Positions 1-5,882 are shown, counted from the stretch's first letter. The stretch: 8,297 bases of DNA from an uncultured Butyricicoccus sp. (GCA_900547195.1 URFQ01000097.1:1-8297); one strand, 5' to 3'. Numbers and translations are program-made. The notes: generated by a model from the sequence alone, not told the origin.

Positions 1-690
1 CAGGTCGTGCAGCAGATGGAACTGCTTGAATCAAAATATATTTCAAATCAACCTCCCAAACAGCGCGTCTGTATATCGACACAGCATTATACATTTACCG
101 CAAACGCTTTTGTGGAGCTTGTTCAGCGCTTTGGTCAGGAACGGTTTGAGTTTATCCTGAATGAAACACAGACGCATCAGATTATCAAGGATGTAAAAAA
201 CAGATTTAGCGATATTGGTATTCTTTATTTCAGCAACAGCAATGAAAGTGTTTTGCAAAAGAGTTTAGAGGAAAATGACTTGGTATTTCATGAGCTTTTT
301 ACCGCTTCCCCTCATGTGTTTTTACGCAAAGACCATCCGCTTGCAAATCATAGCTCATTGAAGCTGAAAGATTTACAGCCATATCCAAAGCTCAGTTTTG
401 TTCAGGGCAATTATGAATCTGCGTATTTTGCCGAAGAATTGTTCAGCAATGAGCCGGCGGAAAAAAGCATTAAGGTCAGCGACCGTGCCGCTATTGTAAA
501 CTTCATGATAGGATTAGACGGATATACCATTTCCAGCGGGATATTTCCAAAATATCTGCAAGGCGATGATATTGTTTCTGTTCCTCTTGATGAGGAAGAA
601 ATTATGCGGATTGGATATATCATAAATAAAGATACAGAACTGACAGAGTTAGGAGAAATCTATATAGAGGCTCTGAAAAAATTCAAATAG
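1..690 (+). CDS. LysR-family transcriptional regulator, C-terminal part (5' end outside window)
   Basis: The frame is open from base 1 to the TAG at 688-690, giving about 229 residues. These correspond to the periplasmic-binding-protein-like effector domain of a LysR-type regulator. Family-like features are the stretch around 'FTASPHVFLRKDHPLA', followed by 'LKLKDLQPYPKLSFVQG' and a C-terminal 'IGYIINKDTELTELGEIYIEALK'. The N-terminal winged helix-turn-helix lies upstream of the window, so the GTG at 7 is an internal codon, not a start. Proteins of this family bind a small effector and act as tetramers at T-N11-A dyads. A dyad of that form lies 455 bp downstream, before the exporter gene, so the exporter is a plausible target (inference). 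The ACT-domain gene follows after 26 bp, probably in the same transcript. The effector cannot be told from the sequence. Codon use is AT-rich, unlike the genes after about 2500. Confidence 0.88.
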   Translation, partial: QVVQQMELLESKYISNQPPKQRVCISTQHYTFTANAFVELVQRFGQERFEFILNETQTHQIIKDVKNRFSDIGILYFSNSNESVLQKSLEENDLVFHELFTASPHVFLRKDHPLANHSSLKLKDLQPYPKLSFVQGNYESAYFAEELFSNEPAEKSIKVSDRAAIVNFMIGLDGYTISSGIFPKYLQGDDIVSVPLDEEEIMRIGYIINKDTELTELGEIYIEALKKFK

Positions 691-716
691 GCTTCAAGGA
701 GGTTTGAATATTTGTT

Positions 717-1082
717 ATGGAAATTAAGAGATTTGAATATGATTTTTCTGTCTGTAAAGTTGCAGATTATTCAAAAGTGAATTTAGAAAGTAAATTCTGC
801 TTTATAGGAAAAACCGATGAAGAAAAATCGCTGGTTTGCCTGACAGAAGATGTGCCGGATAATGCAGTGGAATGTGACAGCGGCTGGAAAGCCTTTCGGA
901 TTCAAGGCATACTGGATTTCTCCCTGATTGGAATACTGTCAGAAATATCTGGTCTGCTAGCAGAAAACAAAATCGGCATTTTTGCGGTTTCGACCTATAA
1001 CACAGATTACATCCTGACGAAACATGAGAATTTTAAAAAGGCAATTCATGTGCTAAAAAATGCGGGATATACAATCGTATAA
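717..1082 (+). CDS. Small ACT-domain protein (COG3603/ACT_7-like), putative amino-acid sensor
   Basis: This is a 121-residue soluble protein. Residues about 57-121 form an ACT-type domain: 'GWKAFRIQG' opens a strand, 'FSLIGILSEISGLLAENKIGIFAVST' is the typical helix-strand stretch, and 'YILTKHENFKKAIHVLKNAGY' ends it. The layout matches the small stand-alone ACT proteins related to the amino-acid binding CASTOR fold. ACT domains commonly bind amino acids and act allosterically. No catalytic domain is attached, so a sensing role is inferred. The ATG at 717 is the first possible start, because an in-frame stop lies at 705-707. An AAGGAGG at 696-702 precedes it by 14 bases, a rather long spacing. 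It sits between the LysR regulator and the exporter gene, on the same strand, which supports a link to amino-acid homeostasis. No clear terminator follows it. Confidence 0.8.
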   Translation: MEIKRFEYDFSVCKVADYSKVNLESKFCFIGKTDEEKSLVCLTEDVPDNAVECDSGWKAFRIQGILDFSLIGILSEISGLLAENKIGIFAVSTYNTDYILTKHENFKKAIHVLKNAGYTIV

Positions 1083-1144
1083 TACCGTCATTCCATTATT
1101 AGCTTCAATGTTTGAAAATTTAACACAAGGTTCAGAACAGCATT

Positions 1145-1172
1145 AGCATAGGATTTTTCTATGCTATAGCAT
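1145..1172. promoter_or_regulatory. Two overlapping dyads, candidate LysR-type operator upstream of the exporter
   Basis: AGCATAG (1145-1151), a 7-base spacer and CTATGCT (1159-1165) form a perfect inverted repeat. Its core, TAG-N7-CTA (1149-1161), fits the T-N11-A form bound by LysR-type regulators. Overlapping it is a 12-bp perfect palindrome, ATGCTATAGCAT (1161-1172). The first dyad is centred near 1155, about 66 bp before the transcription start predicted from the TATAAT at 1210-1215. That is the usual place for a LysR recognition site. The regulator that binds it is not proven; the LysR gene at the left edge is the obvious candidate. Confidence 0.5.
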
Positions 1173-1198
1173 AAAATATAAGTATTACCTATTGCAAG

Positions 1199-1226
1199 CC
1201 TTCCCGTGATATAATAACCGGGAAGG
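1199..1226 (+). promoter_or_regulatory. Exporter promoter: TATAAT box inside an 8-bp inverted repeat that runs into the Shine-Dalgarno
   Basis: A perfect TATAAT lies at 1210-1215. It sits in the 12-base loop of a perfect 8-bp inverted repeat, CCTTCCCG (1199-1206) and CGGGAAGG (1219-1226). The right arm overlaps the ribosome binding site (GGAAGGAGGT, 1221-1230). No good -35 box is present at 16-18 bp; the nearest, TTACCT at 1185-1190, gives a 19-bp spacer and matches at only three of six positions. A weak -35 fits a promoter that needs an activator. The repeat could be an operator or an RNA hairpin hiding the ribosome binding site in any longer transcript. Confidence 0.55.
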
Positions 1227-1236
1227 AGGTGCTTTA

Positions 1237-1821
1237 ATGCCCGGATATGCAATAGGTAATTTTTTTATATATGCAATCATAAATGCTATTACACCGGGAC
1301 CGGGAAATATACTGGCGCTTAACACGGTCAGTAATTACGGATGGAAAAAAGGCAAGCCGCTTTTTTTCGGAGAATTCGTTGGGTATTATATTGTGCAAAT
1401 TCTCTGTGCCGTGTTTGTATTTGGTGTCAGTACATTTTTACCCGATGTACTCGGCGTTATGAAATACATAGGCGCTGCCTATATTCTATGGCTTGCAATC
1501 CATATTGCAATCAGCAAGCCTGCTATGGATTGCACTGAGAAATCCGCTTCTTTTCTGAAAGGATTTCTGCTGCAATTTGTCAATGTCAAAATCTATTTGT
1601 TCGGCATTACGGCATTGACCGGCTATATTACGGATTACAGTACGTCTTTTGTGACGCTGCTTTCCTTTGAGCTTATGATAGCAACCATCGGAACAATCGC
1701 AACCTTAATTTGGATAGGCTTAGGTGTGCTGCTCCGAAAGGCGTATCAGAAATATTATCGCCCTATCAATATTGTACTTGCGCTTACACTGCTTGAATGT
1801 GTTTACAGTATGCTGAAATGA
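1237..1821 (+). CDS. LysE/RhtB-family amino-acid exporter
   Basis: This is a 194-residue hydrophobic protein, the usual length for LysE/RhtB exporters, which have about six membrane segments and export amino acids across the cytoplasmic membrane. The N-terminal family motif is at residues 16-25, 'NAITPGPGNI' (TPGP at 19-22), followed by a Trp-Lys-Lys-Gly loop. Residues 77-87, 'YIGAAYILWLA', match the conserved third-helix region. Residues 109-123, 'GFLLQFVNVKIYLFG', align with the family's usual GxLxNxxNPKxxLF, here with NVK in place of NPK. The ATG at 1237 has a GGAAGGAGGT six bases upstream, so the start is secure. The substrate cannot be deduced. The adjacent remnant of a homoserine/methionine enzyme and the ACT-domain and LysR neighbours point to an amino acid, perhaps of the homoserine-threonine-methionine group (inference). 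The pseudogene begins about 34 bp after its stop. Confidence 0.88.
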   Translation: MPGYAIGNFFIYAIINAITPGPGNILALNTVSNYGWKKGKPLFFGEFVGYYIVQILCAVFVFGVSTFLPDVLGVMKYIGAAYILWLAIHIAISKPAMDCTEKSASFLKGFLLQFVNVKIYLFGITALTGYITDYSTSFVTLLSFELMIATIGTIATLIWIGLGVLLRKAYQKYYRPINIVLALTLLECVYSMLK

Positions 1822-1855
1822 TATATTATACCAAGATTTTATGAGAAAAATTCTT

Positions 1856-2496
1856 ATGAGAGATGAAACAAAATGCCTGCACGCAAGTTATCGCCCTAAA
1901 AATGCAAAGCCGAGAGTTGTGCCGATTGTTTAAAGCACAACCTAAATATACGGCGGTTCGGTCAATCTTGTTTTCCTTCGCGCTGAAAAAACTCGGCATT
2001 GAGTGTATCTATATTGATAAAAACGCTGCCGACCAAGATATTGATAAAGCGTTTAAGTCAAATACAAAGGCTGTTTTCGGAGAAACGATTGCAAATCCCG
2101 CCCTTACCGTTTTCGATATTGAGCGATTTGCACATATTGCTCACAGGCATAATGTACCGTTAATTGTTGATAACACTTTTGCTACGCCTGTTTTGTGTAA
2201 GCCGATTGAATATGGGGCGGATATCGTCATTCGTTCCACCTCAAAATAATATGGACAGTCATGCGGTGCAAATCGGCGGTGCGATTATAAACAGCGGAAA
2301 TTTTGACTGGACAAACGGGAATTTTCCCGATCTCACAGAGACTGACGAATCCTATCACGGTATTTCCTATACAGCGACCTATGGCAGAAAAGCATATATC
2401 GTTAAGGCAAGAATGCAGTTAATGCGTGATTTTAACGTATATCCGGCGACTTCTGCCGCTCCGCCTGCAATGTTTTCGAAAAGTTTACACTTTTAA
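1856..2496 (+). pseudogene. Decayed O-acetylhomoserine sulfhydrylase (MetY-type, Cys/Met PLP enzyme), several lesions
   Basis: Three frames in turn give pieces of one Cys/Met-metabolism PLP enzyme, normally about 420-430 residues. From ATG 1856 (or in-frame ATG 1841) one reads 'MRDETKCLHASYRPKNAKP' then 'VVPIV'. A TAA at 1931-1933 then stands where family members have CAA before 'STT'. At about 1943-1949 some 70 codons are missing: the sequence jumps from 'STTY' to 'IYGGSVNL', losing the Tyr/Arg and Gly-rich PLP-phosphate region, with another TAA at the joint. An extra G near 1970 shifts frame into 'ALKKLGIECIYI' through 'GETIANPALTVFDIE' to 'IVDNTFATP' and 'STSK', where the Lys (2244-2246) is the PLP lysine. 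An extra A at 2248-2249 shifts again into 'SGNFDWTNG', 'DESYHGISY' and 'KARMQLMRD'. Homology is clear to about 2459 and tentative beyond. The C-terminal 40% is absent. It cannot make active enzyme, and no good ribosome binding site is seen. Confidence 0.88.
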
Positions 2497-2522
2497 TGCA
2501 CGAAGTTCCCCGTTTTTTCTGG

Positions 2523-2548
2523 TCTTTTTCAAGAAAAAGAGGTATACT
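2523..2548 (+). promoter_or_regulatory. Putative promoter of the phospholipase-like gene with an adjoining dyad
   Basis: A TATACT (2543-2548) makes a fair -10 box 36 bp before the ATG at 2584. Immediately upstream, TCTTTTTC (2523-2530) and GAAAAAGA (2533-2540) form a perfect 8-bp inverted repeat separated by AA. No convincing -35 box is visible at the right distance. The dyad covers the spacer region, so it could be an operator, or simply AT-rich chance. Confidence 0.3.
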
Positions 2549-2583
2549 GTGGAAAAACCCCGAAAGAGAAGTGACCCCTCCCC

Positions 2584-3498
2584 ATGCCGTCATTCGTGAC
2601 CCATGATTATTTTGCCGCGGAAGTTCTGGCACATGCGCCCGAAGAATTGTCCGCACTGTGCCGGCAGCATGCGGCCGTATACAGTTGGGGCGCCCAGGGC
2701 TTTGATCCGTTGTGTTATCACTATGCCCCACTGGGCGGGCCGTTGTCCGGCTGCGGCCGGGCGCTGCATCATATCCCGCCCGTCCCGCTTCTGGAAGCGC
2801 TTGCAAAAGCTGCGGACGGTGAAAAAAACGATGCCGCGCGCGCCTGGCTGCTCGGCCTTTGCACCCACTATATCCTAGACCGCACGCTCTCCCCGCTGAT
2901 CCGCGCCGTGGCGCATGAGCGTCTTGCGCCGCAGCACCCGGGCATGGCTGCCAAGCGCCTTGAAAACCTGTGTGCAACCGACCTTGACCGTGCCGTAGCC
3001 GAGGAATGCATCACCGCCGAGCCGGTGCTCTTCCCCGCCTACCGTTTGCTCCAAACGGCGCATGCCGCGCTGCGTGCGCCGTCCCAAATGCTGGCTTTGT
3101 GCGCGAGCCGTGTGACGGAAGGCAACGTCTCTGCTGCCATGTGCGCCCGCGCAATGCGTGATATGCGCCGCGTCCATGAAACGCTGTTTTATGGCGGCGA
3201 CACGGCTTATGATAAGCTGCGCGCCTCGGAAGCGGACGCCGGCCACACCGGCCGGCTTTCCGCGCTCAAAATGCGTACCTTGCCGCTGCCCGCCGACTGT
3301 GCCAATCGAAGCCGCCGCGTATGGCATGATTTCGGCGGTGTGCCCCGTACAGCCGATGCATTCATCCTTTTGGAGCGTGCGCAAGCCGCGCTGCCGCCTG
3401 TCTGGGAAGCCGTTTGGTTGGCCTGCACAAAGGGAGTGCCGCTTCCAGCGGAAATGTTTGACAGGGATTTTTCCGGTTTGCCAATTTCCTCCCCTTGA
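2584..3498 (+). CDS. Zinc-dependent phospholipase C-like family protein
   Basis: This 304-residue protein resembles the zinc-dependent phospholipase C superfamily (PF00882-like), whose members are all-helical metal-dependent phosphoesterases. Candidate metal ligands follow the family order: His7-Asp8 in 'PSFVTHDYFAAEVL', Asp41 in 'GAQGFDPL', His62-His63 in 'LHHIPP', and His95 with Asp99 in 'LCTHYILDR'. The C-terminal half is helical and alanine-rich, and I recognise no further motif in it except 'NRSRRVWHDF' at 241-250. No signal peptide is evident, so it may be cytoplasmic, unlike secreted clostridial phospholipases. The substrate is unknown, and 'phospholipase' should be read as a fold label. 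The start at 2584 has only a weak AGAGAAG upstream. It ends by TGA (3496-3498) inside the -35 box of the next gene's promoter. High GC usage contrasts sharply with the pseudogene just upstream. Confidence 0.75.
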   Translation: MPSFVTHDYFAAEVLAHAPEELSALCRQHAAVYSWGAQGFDPLCYHYAPLGGPLSGCGRALHHIPPVPLLEALAKAADGEKNDAARAWLLGLCTHYILDRTLSPLIRAVAHERLAPQHPGMAAKRLENLCATDLDRAVAEECITAEPVLFPAYRLLQTAHAALRAPSQMLALCASRVTEGNVSAAMCARAMRDMRRVHETLFYGGDTAYDKLRASEADAGHTGRLSALKMRTLPLPADCANRSRRVWHDFGGVPRTADAFILLERAQAALPPVWEAVWLACTKGVPLPAEMFDRDFSGLPISSP

Positions 3499-3523
3499 CA
3501 AATTGTGCACGGCAAGGTATCAT
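3495..3523 (+). promoter_or_regulatory. Near-consensus sigma-A promoter of the M23 peptidase gene
   Basis: A perfect TTGACA (3495-3500), a 17-bp spacer and TATCAT (3518-3523, five of six matches) form the best promoter in the window. The -35 box overlaps the TGA stop of the preceding gene (3496-3498). The same TTG could be misread as a start codon for the peptidase; its role as a -35 box argues against that. Transcription should begin near 3530, leaving a leader of about 45 bases. Confidence 0.75.
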
Positions 3524-3528
3524 TATTT

Positions 3529-3545
3529 TGTTACCAAATTGTAAT
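3529..3545 (+). promoter_or_regulatory. WalR (YycF)-type direct repeat over the transcription start
   Basis: TGTTAC (3529-3534), CAAAT and TGTAAT (3540-3545) match the published WalR box TGTWAH-N5-TGTWAH at every position. WalR controls cell-wall hydrolases in Bacillus and Staphylococcus, and the gene downstream is an M23 cell-wall peptidase. The box begins five bases after the -10 hexamer, over the expected start. In Bacillus, sites placed there go with repression, while upstream sites go with activation. The WalRK genes are not in the window. Confidence 0.5.
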
Positions 3546-3575
3546 CATCCTCAGAAAGGTTTGACCATATTCCGA

Positions 3576-4886
3576 ATGAAGCAGCCAAATCAGAAATCAA
3601 CAAATTTTTCCTGGTTTCGCGGCCTTTGGTCGCGTTTTGTGCTGGGTTCCCTGCGTGTCCGCCTGCGGCTGGACGATTTACGCCTACATATTCCGCAGAT
3701 CTCCCCGCCGCACCTTCCGCGTCTTGGCCGCATCCCGGCGGCTGCGGTGTGCTTTACTGTGCTGTTCGCCCTTCCTGCCGCTGCGGCGCTGCGCCCCGGC
3801 ATGCGCATAACGCTGGACGGCTGTACCATTGGTTATGTTGCAAATGCTGACGAGGCTTCTCAGGCGGTCGAAGCACTGGAAACCAGCGTTTCCGCGTTCG
3901 ACGACAGCGCCTATGACCTCAGCGGTTCCATTGAACTGATCCCGGCGCTTGCGCTTCCCAGCCAGTTCTGCACCGAACAGGAAGCCGTTTCCGCGCTTGC
4001 AGACGCGGCGGACGGCGTGGAAATGCTCGCAGTGCTCACCGTGGACGGCGAGGCCGTCGGCGCCTGTGCGACGGCGGAAGATGTACAGCGGGCGCTGGAT
4101 GCAGAACTGAACCGCTACAAGACCAGCGATTACGATACCGCGCGTTTTACTGCGGATGTAAATGTTTCCCTTACTCCGGCACCCAGCGACGCTCTGATTT
4201 CGGCCGAAACCCTCAGCGGCAAGCTGGAAACCAGCAGCCTGCTTGATGTGGAAGTGACCAGCACGCAGAGTTATACGGAAGCCATCCCGCACGAAACCCT
4301 GTGGGTGGAGAACGACCAGATGGATCAAAACACCACGCAGGTCATTTTGGACGGCACAGACGGCGAAGCCAAAGTTAAGGCCGAAGTGGTTTCGGTCAAC
4401 GGCGTGGAGACCACGCGCACCATTGTCAGCCGCGCAGTGCTTTCGCGCGCGACCAACGCGGTTGTTGCGGTCGGTACCCGCAACATCGGCATTGGCACCG
4501 GCGAGCTGATGCTCCCGCTGACCACCTACCGCTATACCTCGGGCTTTAAATACCGCGGCGACCACTGGCACAAAGGGGTCGACCTTGCGACCGACGTCGG
4601 TTCCGCAGTATATGCAGCCGACAACGGCAAGGTGATCGTAGCCGAATGGTCGGACAGCTATGGCAACTACATCATCCTCGATCACGGCAACGGCATTAAA
4701 ACCCTGTATGCGCACAACAGCGCCCTGCTCGTCCAGGTTGGTGATGTGGTTGCAAAGGGCACCCAGATCGCCATGTCCGGCAACACCGGCAACAGCACTG
4801 GCCCGCATCTTCATTTTGAAGTGCACATCAACGGTATTGCAGTCAATCCGGAACTGTATCTCACCTTTGGTGCGCCCAGTGAATAA
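3576..4886 (+). CDS. Membrane-anchored M23 metallopeptidase with G5 domain (peptidoglycan hydrolase)
   Basis: Starting at ATG 3576, the protein has 436 residues. Residues 1-51 are a basic, Arg-rich segment. Residues about 53-72 ('IPAAAVCFTVLFALPAAAAL') form one membrane segment or signal anchor, so the rest faces outside. Two related modules follow, at about 78-143 and 152-216, each beginning 'ITLDGCTIG' or 'LTVDGEAVG' with a following Ala-rich helix. A G5 domain spans about 222-301 and the M23 (LytM/lysostaphin-type) domain about 315-430. Zinc ligands are His332 and Asp336 in 'HWHKGVDLA' and His413 in 'GPHLHFEV'; catalytic His380 lies in 'LYAHNS' and His411 is also kept. All key residues are present, so it should be an active endopeptidase cutting peptidoglycan cross-links or stem peptides. 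The ribosome binding site AGAAAGG (3553-3559) is 16 bases upstream, rather far. It is a single-gene unit with its own promoter, a WalR-like box and a strong terminator. Confidence 0.9.
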   Translation: MKQPNQKSTNFSWFRGLWSRFVLGSLRVRLRLDDLRLHIPQISPPHLPRLGRIPAAAVCFTVLFALPAAAALRPGMRITLDGCTIGYVANADEASQAVEALETSVSAFDDSAYDLSGSIELIPALALPSQFCTEQEAVSALADAADGVEMLAVLTVDGEAVGACATAEDVQRALDAELNRYKTSDYDTARFTADVNVSLTPAPSDALISAETLSGKLETSSLLDVEVTSTQSYTEAIPHETLWVENDQMDQNTTQVILDGTDGEAKVKAEVVSVNGVETTRTIVSRAVLSRATNAVVAVGTRNIGIGTGELMLPLTTYRYTSGFKYRGDHWHKGVDLATDVGSAVYAADNGKVIVAEWSDSYGNYIILDHGNGIKTLYAHNSALLVQVGDVVAKGTQIAMSGNTGNSTGPHLHFEVHINGIAVNPELYLTFGAPSE

Positions 4887-4895
4887 GTTCATCTG

Positions 4896-4924
4896 CGGAG
4901 GGCACTGCCCTCCGTTTTCTTTTT
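4896..4924 (+). terminator. Strong intrinsic terminator after the M23 peptidase gene
   Basis: CGGAGGGC (4896-4903), loop ACT, and GCCCTCCG (4907-4914) form a perfect 8-bp GC-rich stem, followed by TTTTCTTTTT (4915-4924). It starts nine bases after the peptidase stop codon. Confidence 0.93.
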
Positions 4925-4959
4925 CCACGAAAATTTGTCTCCACACAAGGCACGGAATG

Positions 4960-4968
4960 TGCTATCAT
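4960..4968 (+). promoter_or_regulatory. Extended -10 promoter element for the flavoprotein gene
   Basis: TGCTATCAT (4960-4968) is an extended -10 (TGn plus TATCAT, five of six matches), 50 bp before the start codon. The best -35-like hexamer, TTGTCT at 4935-4940, is 22 bp away, too far for a normal spacer. The TG extension may make up for this. The preceding terminator means the gene needs its own promoter. Confidence 0.45.
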
Positions 4969-5018
4969 AAAAGCAGGGAATCATAAAAAGAGTTTCCGCA
5001 ATCTGAGAGGTGAACCAT

Positions 5019-5882
5019 ATGTCGAACGTAGTGATTGTGGGCAGCGGTCCTGCTGGGATTTCGGCGGCGCTGTACACCGTCCGCGCCGGTCTGGATACCA
5101 CGGTAATCAGCAGCGGCGTGGGGGCGCTCGCCAAAGCGCACGCAATTGAGAACTATTACGGGTTTGCGCTGCCGGTTTCCGGCGAGGCGCTCGCCATGTC
5201 GGGCGTAGAACAGGCGCGCCGTCTGGGTGCACGCATCGTCGAGGGGGAGGTCACGGGCATTGGCTTTGACGGCCGTCTGGTGATCCAGACCGCCGAAGCG
5301 TCTTATCCGGCTGATTTTGTCCTTCTTGCAACCGGTTCCCCGCGCACCGCTCCCCGCATCCCGGGCCTGGGCGAACACGAGGGTATGGGCGTGAGCTACT
5401 GCGCTGTATGCGATGCATTTTTCCACCGCGGCAAAAATGTTGCGGTGCTGGGAGAAGGCGAATACGCGCTGCACGAGGTCAAGGAGCTGATGCCGGTAGT
5501 GCGTTCGGTGACGCTGGTGACAAACGGCAAAACGCCGGCCATTGAGGTGCCCGAAGGCGTCCGGCTGGATACCCGTGAAATTGCTGCAATTGAAGGGGCT
5601 GGCGCGGTCGAACGCATCCGCTTTACAACGGGCGGCGTACTGCCGGTCAGCGGTGTGTTTGTCGCGCACGGCGTGGCCGGGTCCGCTGAGCTGGCGCGCA
5701 AAGTGGGCGCGCTGACCGACGGCAACCGCATTGCCGTCGACCCGACCAGCATGGCAACCAACATCCCGGGCCTGTACGCGGCCGGCGACTGTACAGGAGG
5801 CATGCTCCAGGTGGCCAAGGCGGTCTATGAAGGCGCTCTGGCGGGTACAACCATCATAAAGGCAGCCCGTGAGAAAAAGTAA
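5019..5882 (+). CDS. Thioredoxin-reductase-like FAD-dependent disulfide oxidoreductase, atypical pyridine-nucleotide site
   Basis: From ATG 5019 the protein has 287 residues, slightly shorter than typical TrxB (about 310). The FAD-binding GxGxxG is at residues 8-13 ('GSGPAG'), the second FAD motif is 'GLYAAGDCTGG' near 251-261, and the redox pair is Cys128/Cys131 in 'CAVCDAFF', equivalent to the CATCDGFF centre of bacterial thioredoxin reductases. The middle domain is unusual: the expected GGGxSAxxE is 'GEGEYALHE', and the HRRxxxR that binds the NADPH phosphate is replaced by 'VTNGKTP'. The enzyme may therefore use NADH or a non-pyridine donor such as ferredoxin, as known for flavin thioredoxin reductases in clostridia (inference). 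Thioredoxin is not encoded nearby. A GTG at 5010 is in frame but lies in the ribosome binding site (GAGAGGTG, 5005-5012), so 5019 is the better start. It is monocistronic, between two terminators. Confidence 0.85.
   Translation: MSNVVIVGSGPAGISAALYTVRAGLDTTVISSGVGALAKAHAIENYYGFALPVSGEALAMSGVEQARRLGARIVEGEVTGIGFDGRLVIQTAEASYPADFVLLATGSPRTAPRIPGLGEHEGMGVSYCAVCDAFFHRGKNVAVLGEGEYALHEVKELMPVVRSVTLVTNGKTPAIEVPEGVRLDTREIAAIEGAGAVERIRFTTGGVLPVSGVFVAHGVAGSAELARKVGALTDGNRIAVDPTSMATNIPGLYAAGDCTGGMLQVAKAVYEGALAGTTIIKAAREKK

Noticed and set aside
1839..1861. Direct repeat TTATGAGA (1839-1846 and 1854-1861)
   Set aside because: The copies are 15 bases apart and simply give two in-frame ATG codons before the pseudogene; too short to claim as a mobile-element duplication.
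2472..2482. 11-mer GTTTTCGAAAA also present at 7030-7040
   Set aside because: It is short and largely palindromic, one copy is inside esterase coding sequence, and nothing else is shared around the two sites; probably chance.
2432..2977. 181-codon minus-strand frame across the pseudogene end and the phospholipase-like gene
   Set aside because: It crosses the composition boundary and a promoter region, and its translation is low-complexity with no family match that I recognise.
3499..3542. Direct repeat CAAATTGT at 3499-3506 and 3535-3542 in the peptidase promoter
   Set aside because: The first copy overlaps the -35 box and the second falls in the WalR-like box; the 36-bp spacing fits no known site type, so it is not claimed as a separate element.
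3684..4946. Long open frame of 420 codons on the minus strand opposite the M23 peptidase
   Set aside because: It lies wholly against a gene with intact family motifs, its protein shows no recognisable domain, and it runs through the strong terminator at 4896-4924. Long antisense frames are common in GC-rich genes.
5010..5018. GTG at 5010 as the start of the thioredoxin-reductase-like gene
   Set aside because: The GTG lies within the GAGAGGTG ribosome binding site that correctly spaces to ATG 5019.
4965..5669. 234-codon minus-strand frame opposite the thioredoxin-reductase-like gene
   Set aside because: No domain or ribosome binding site; shadow of a well supported gene.
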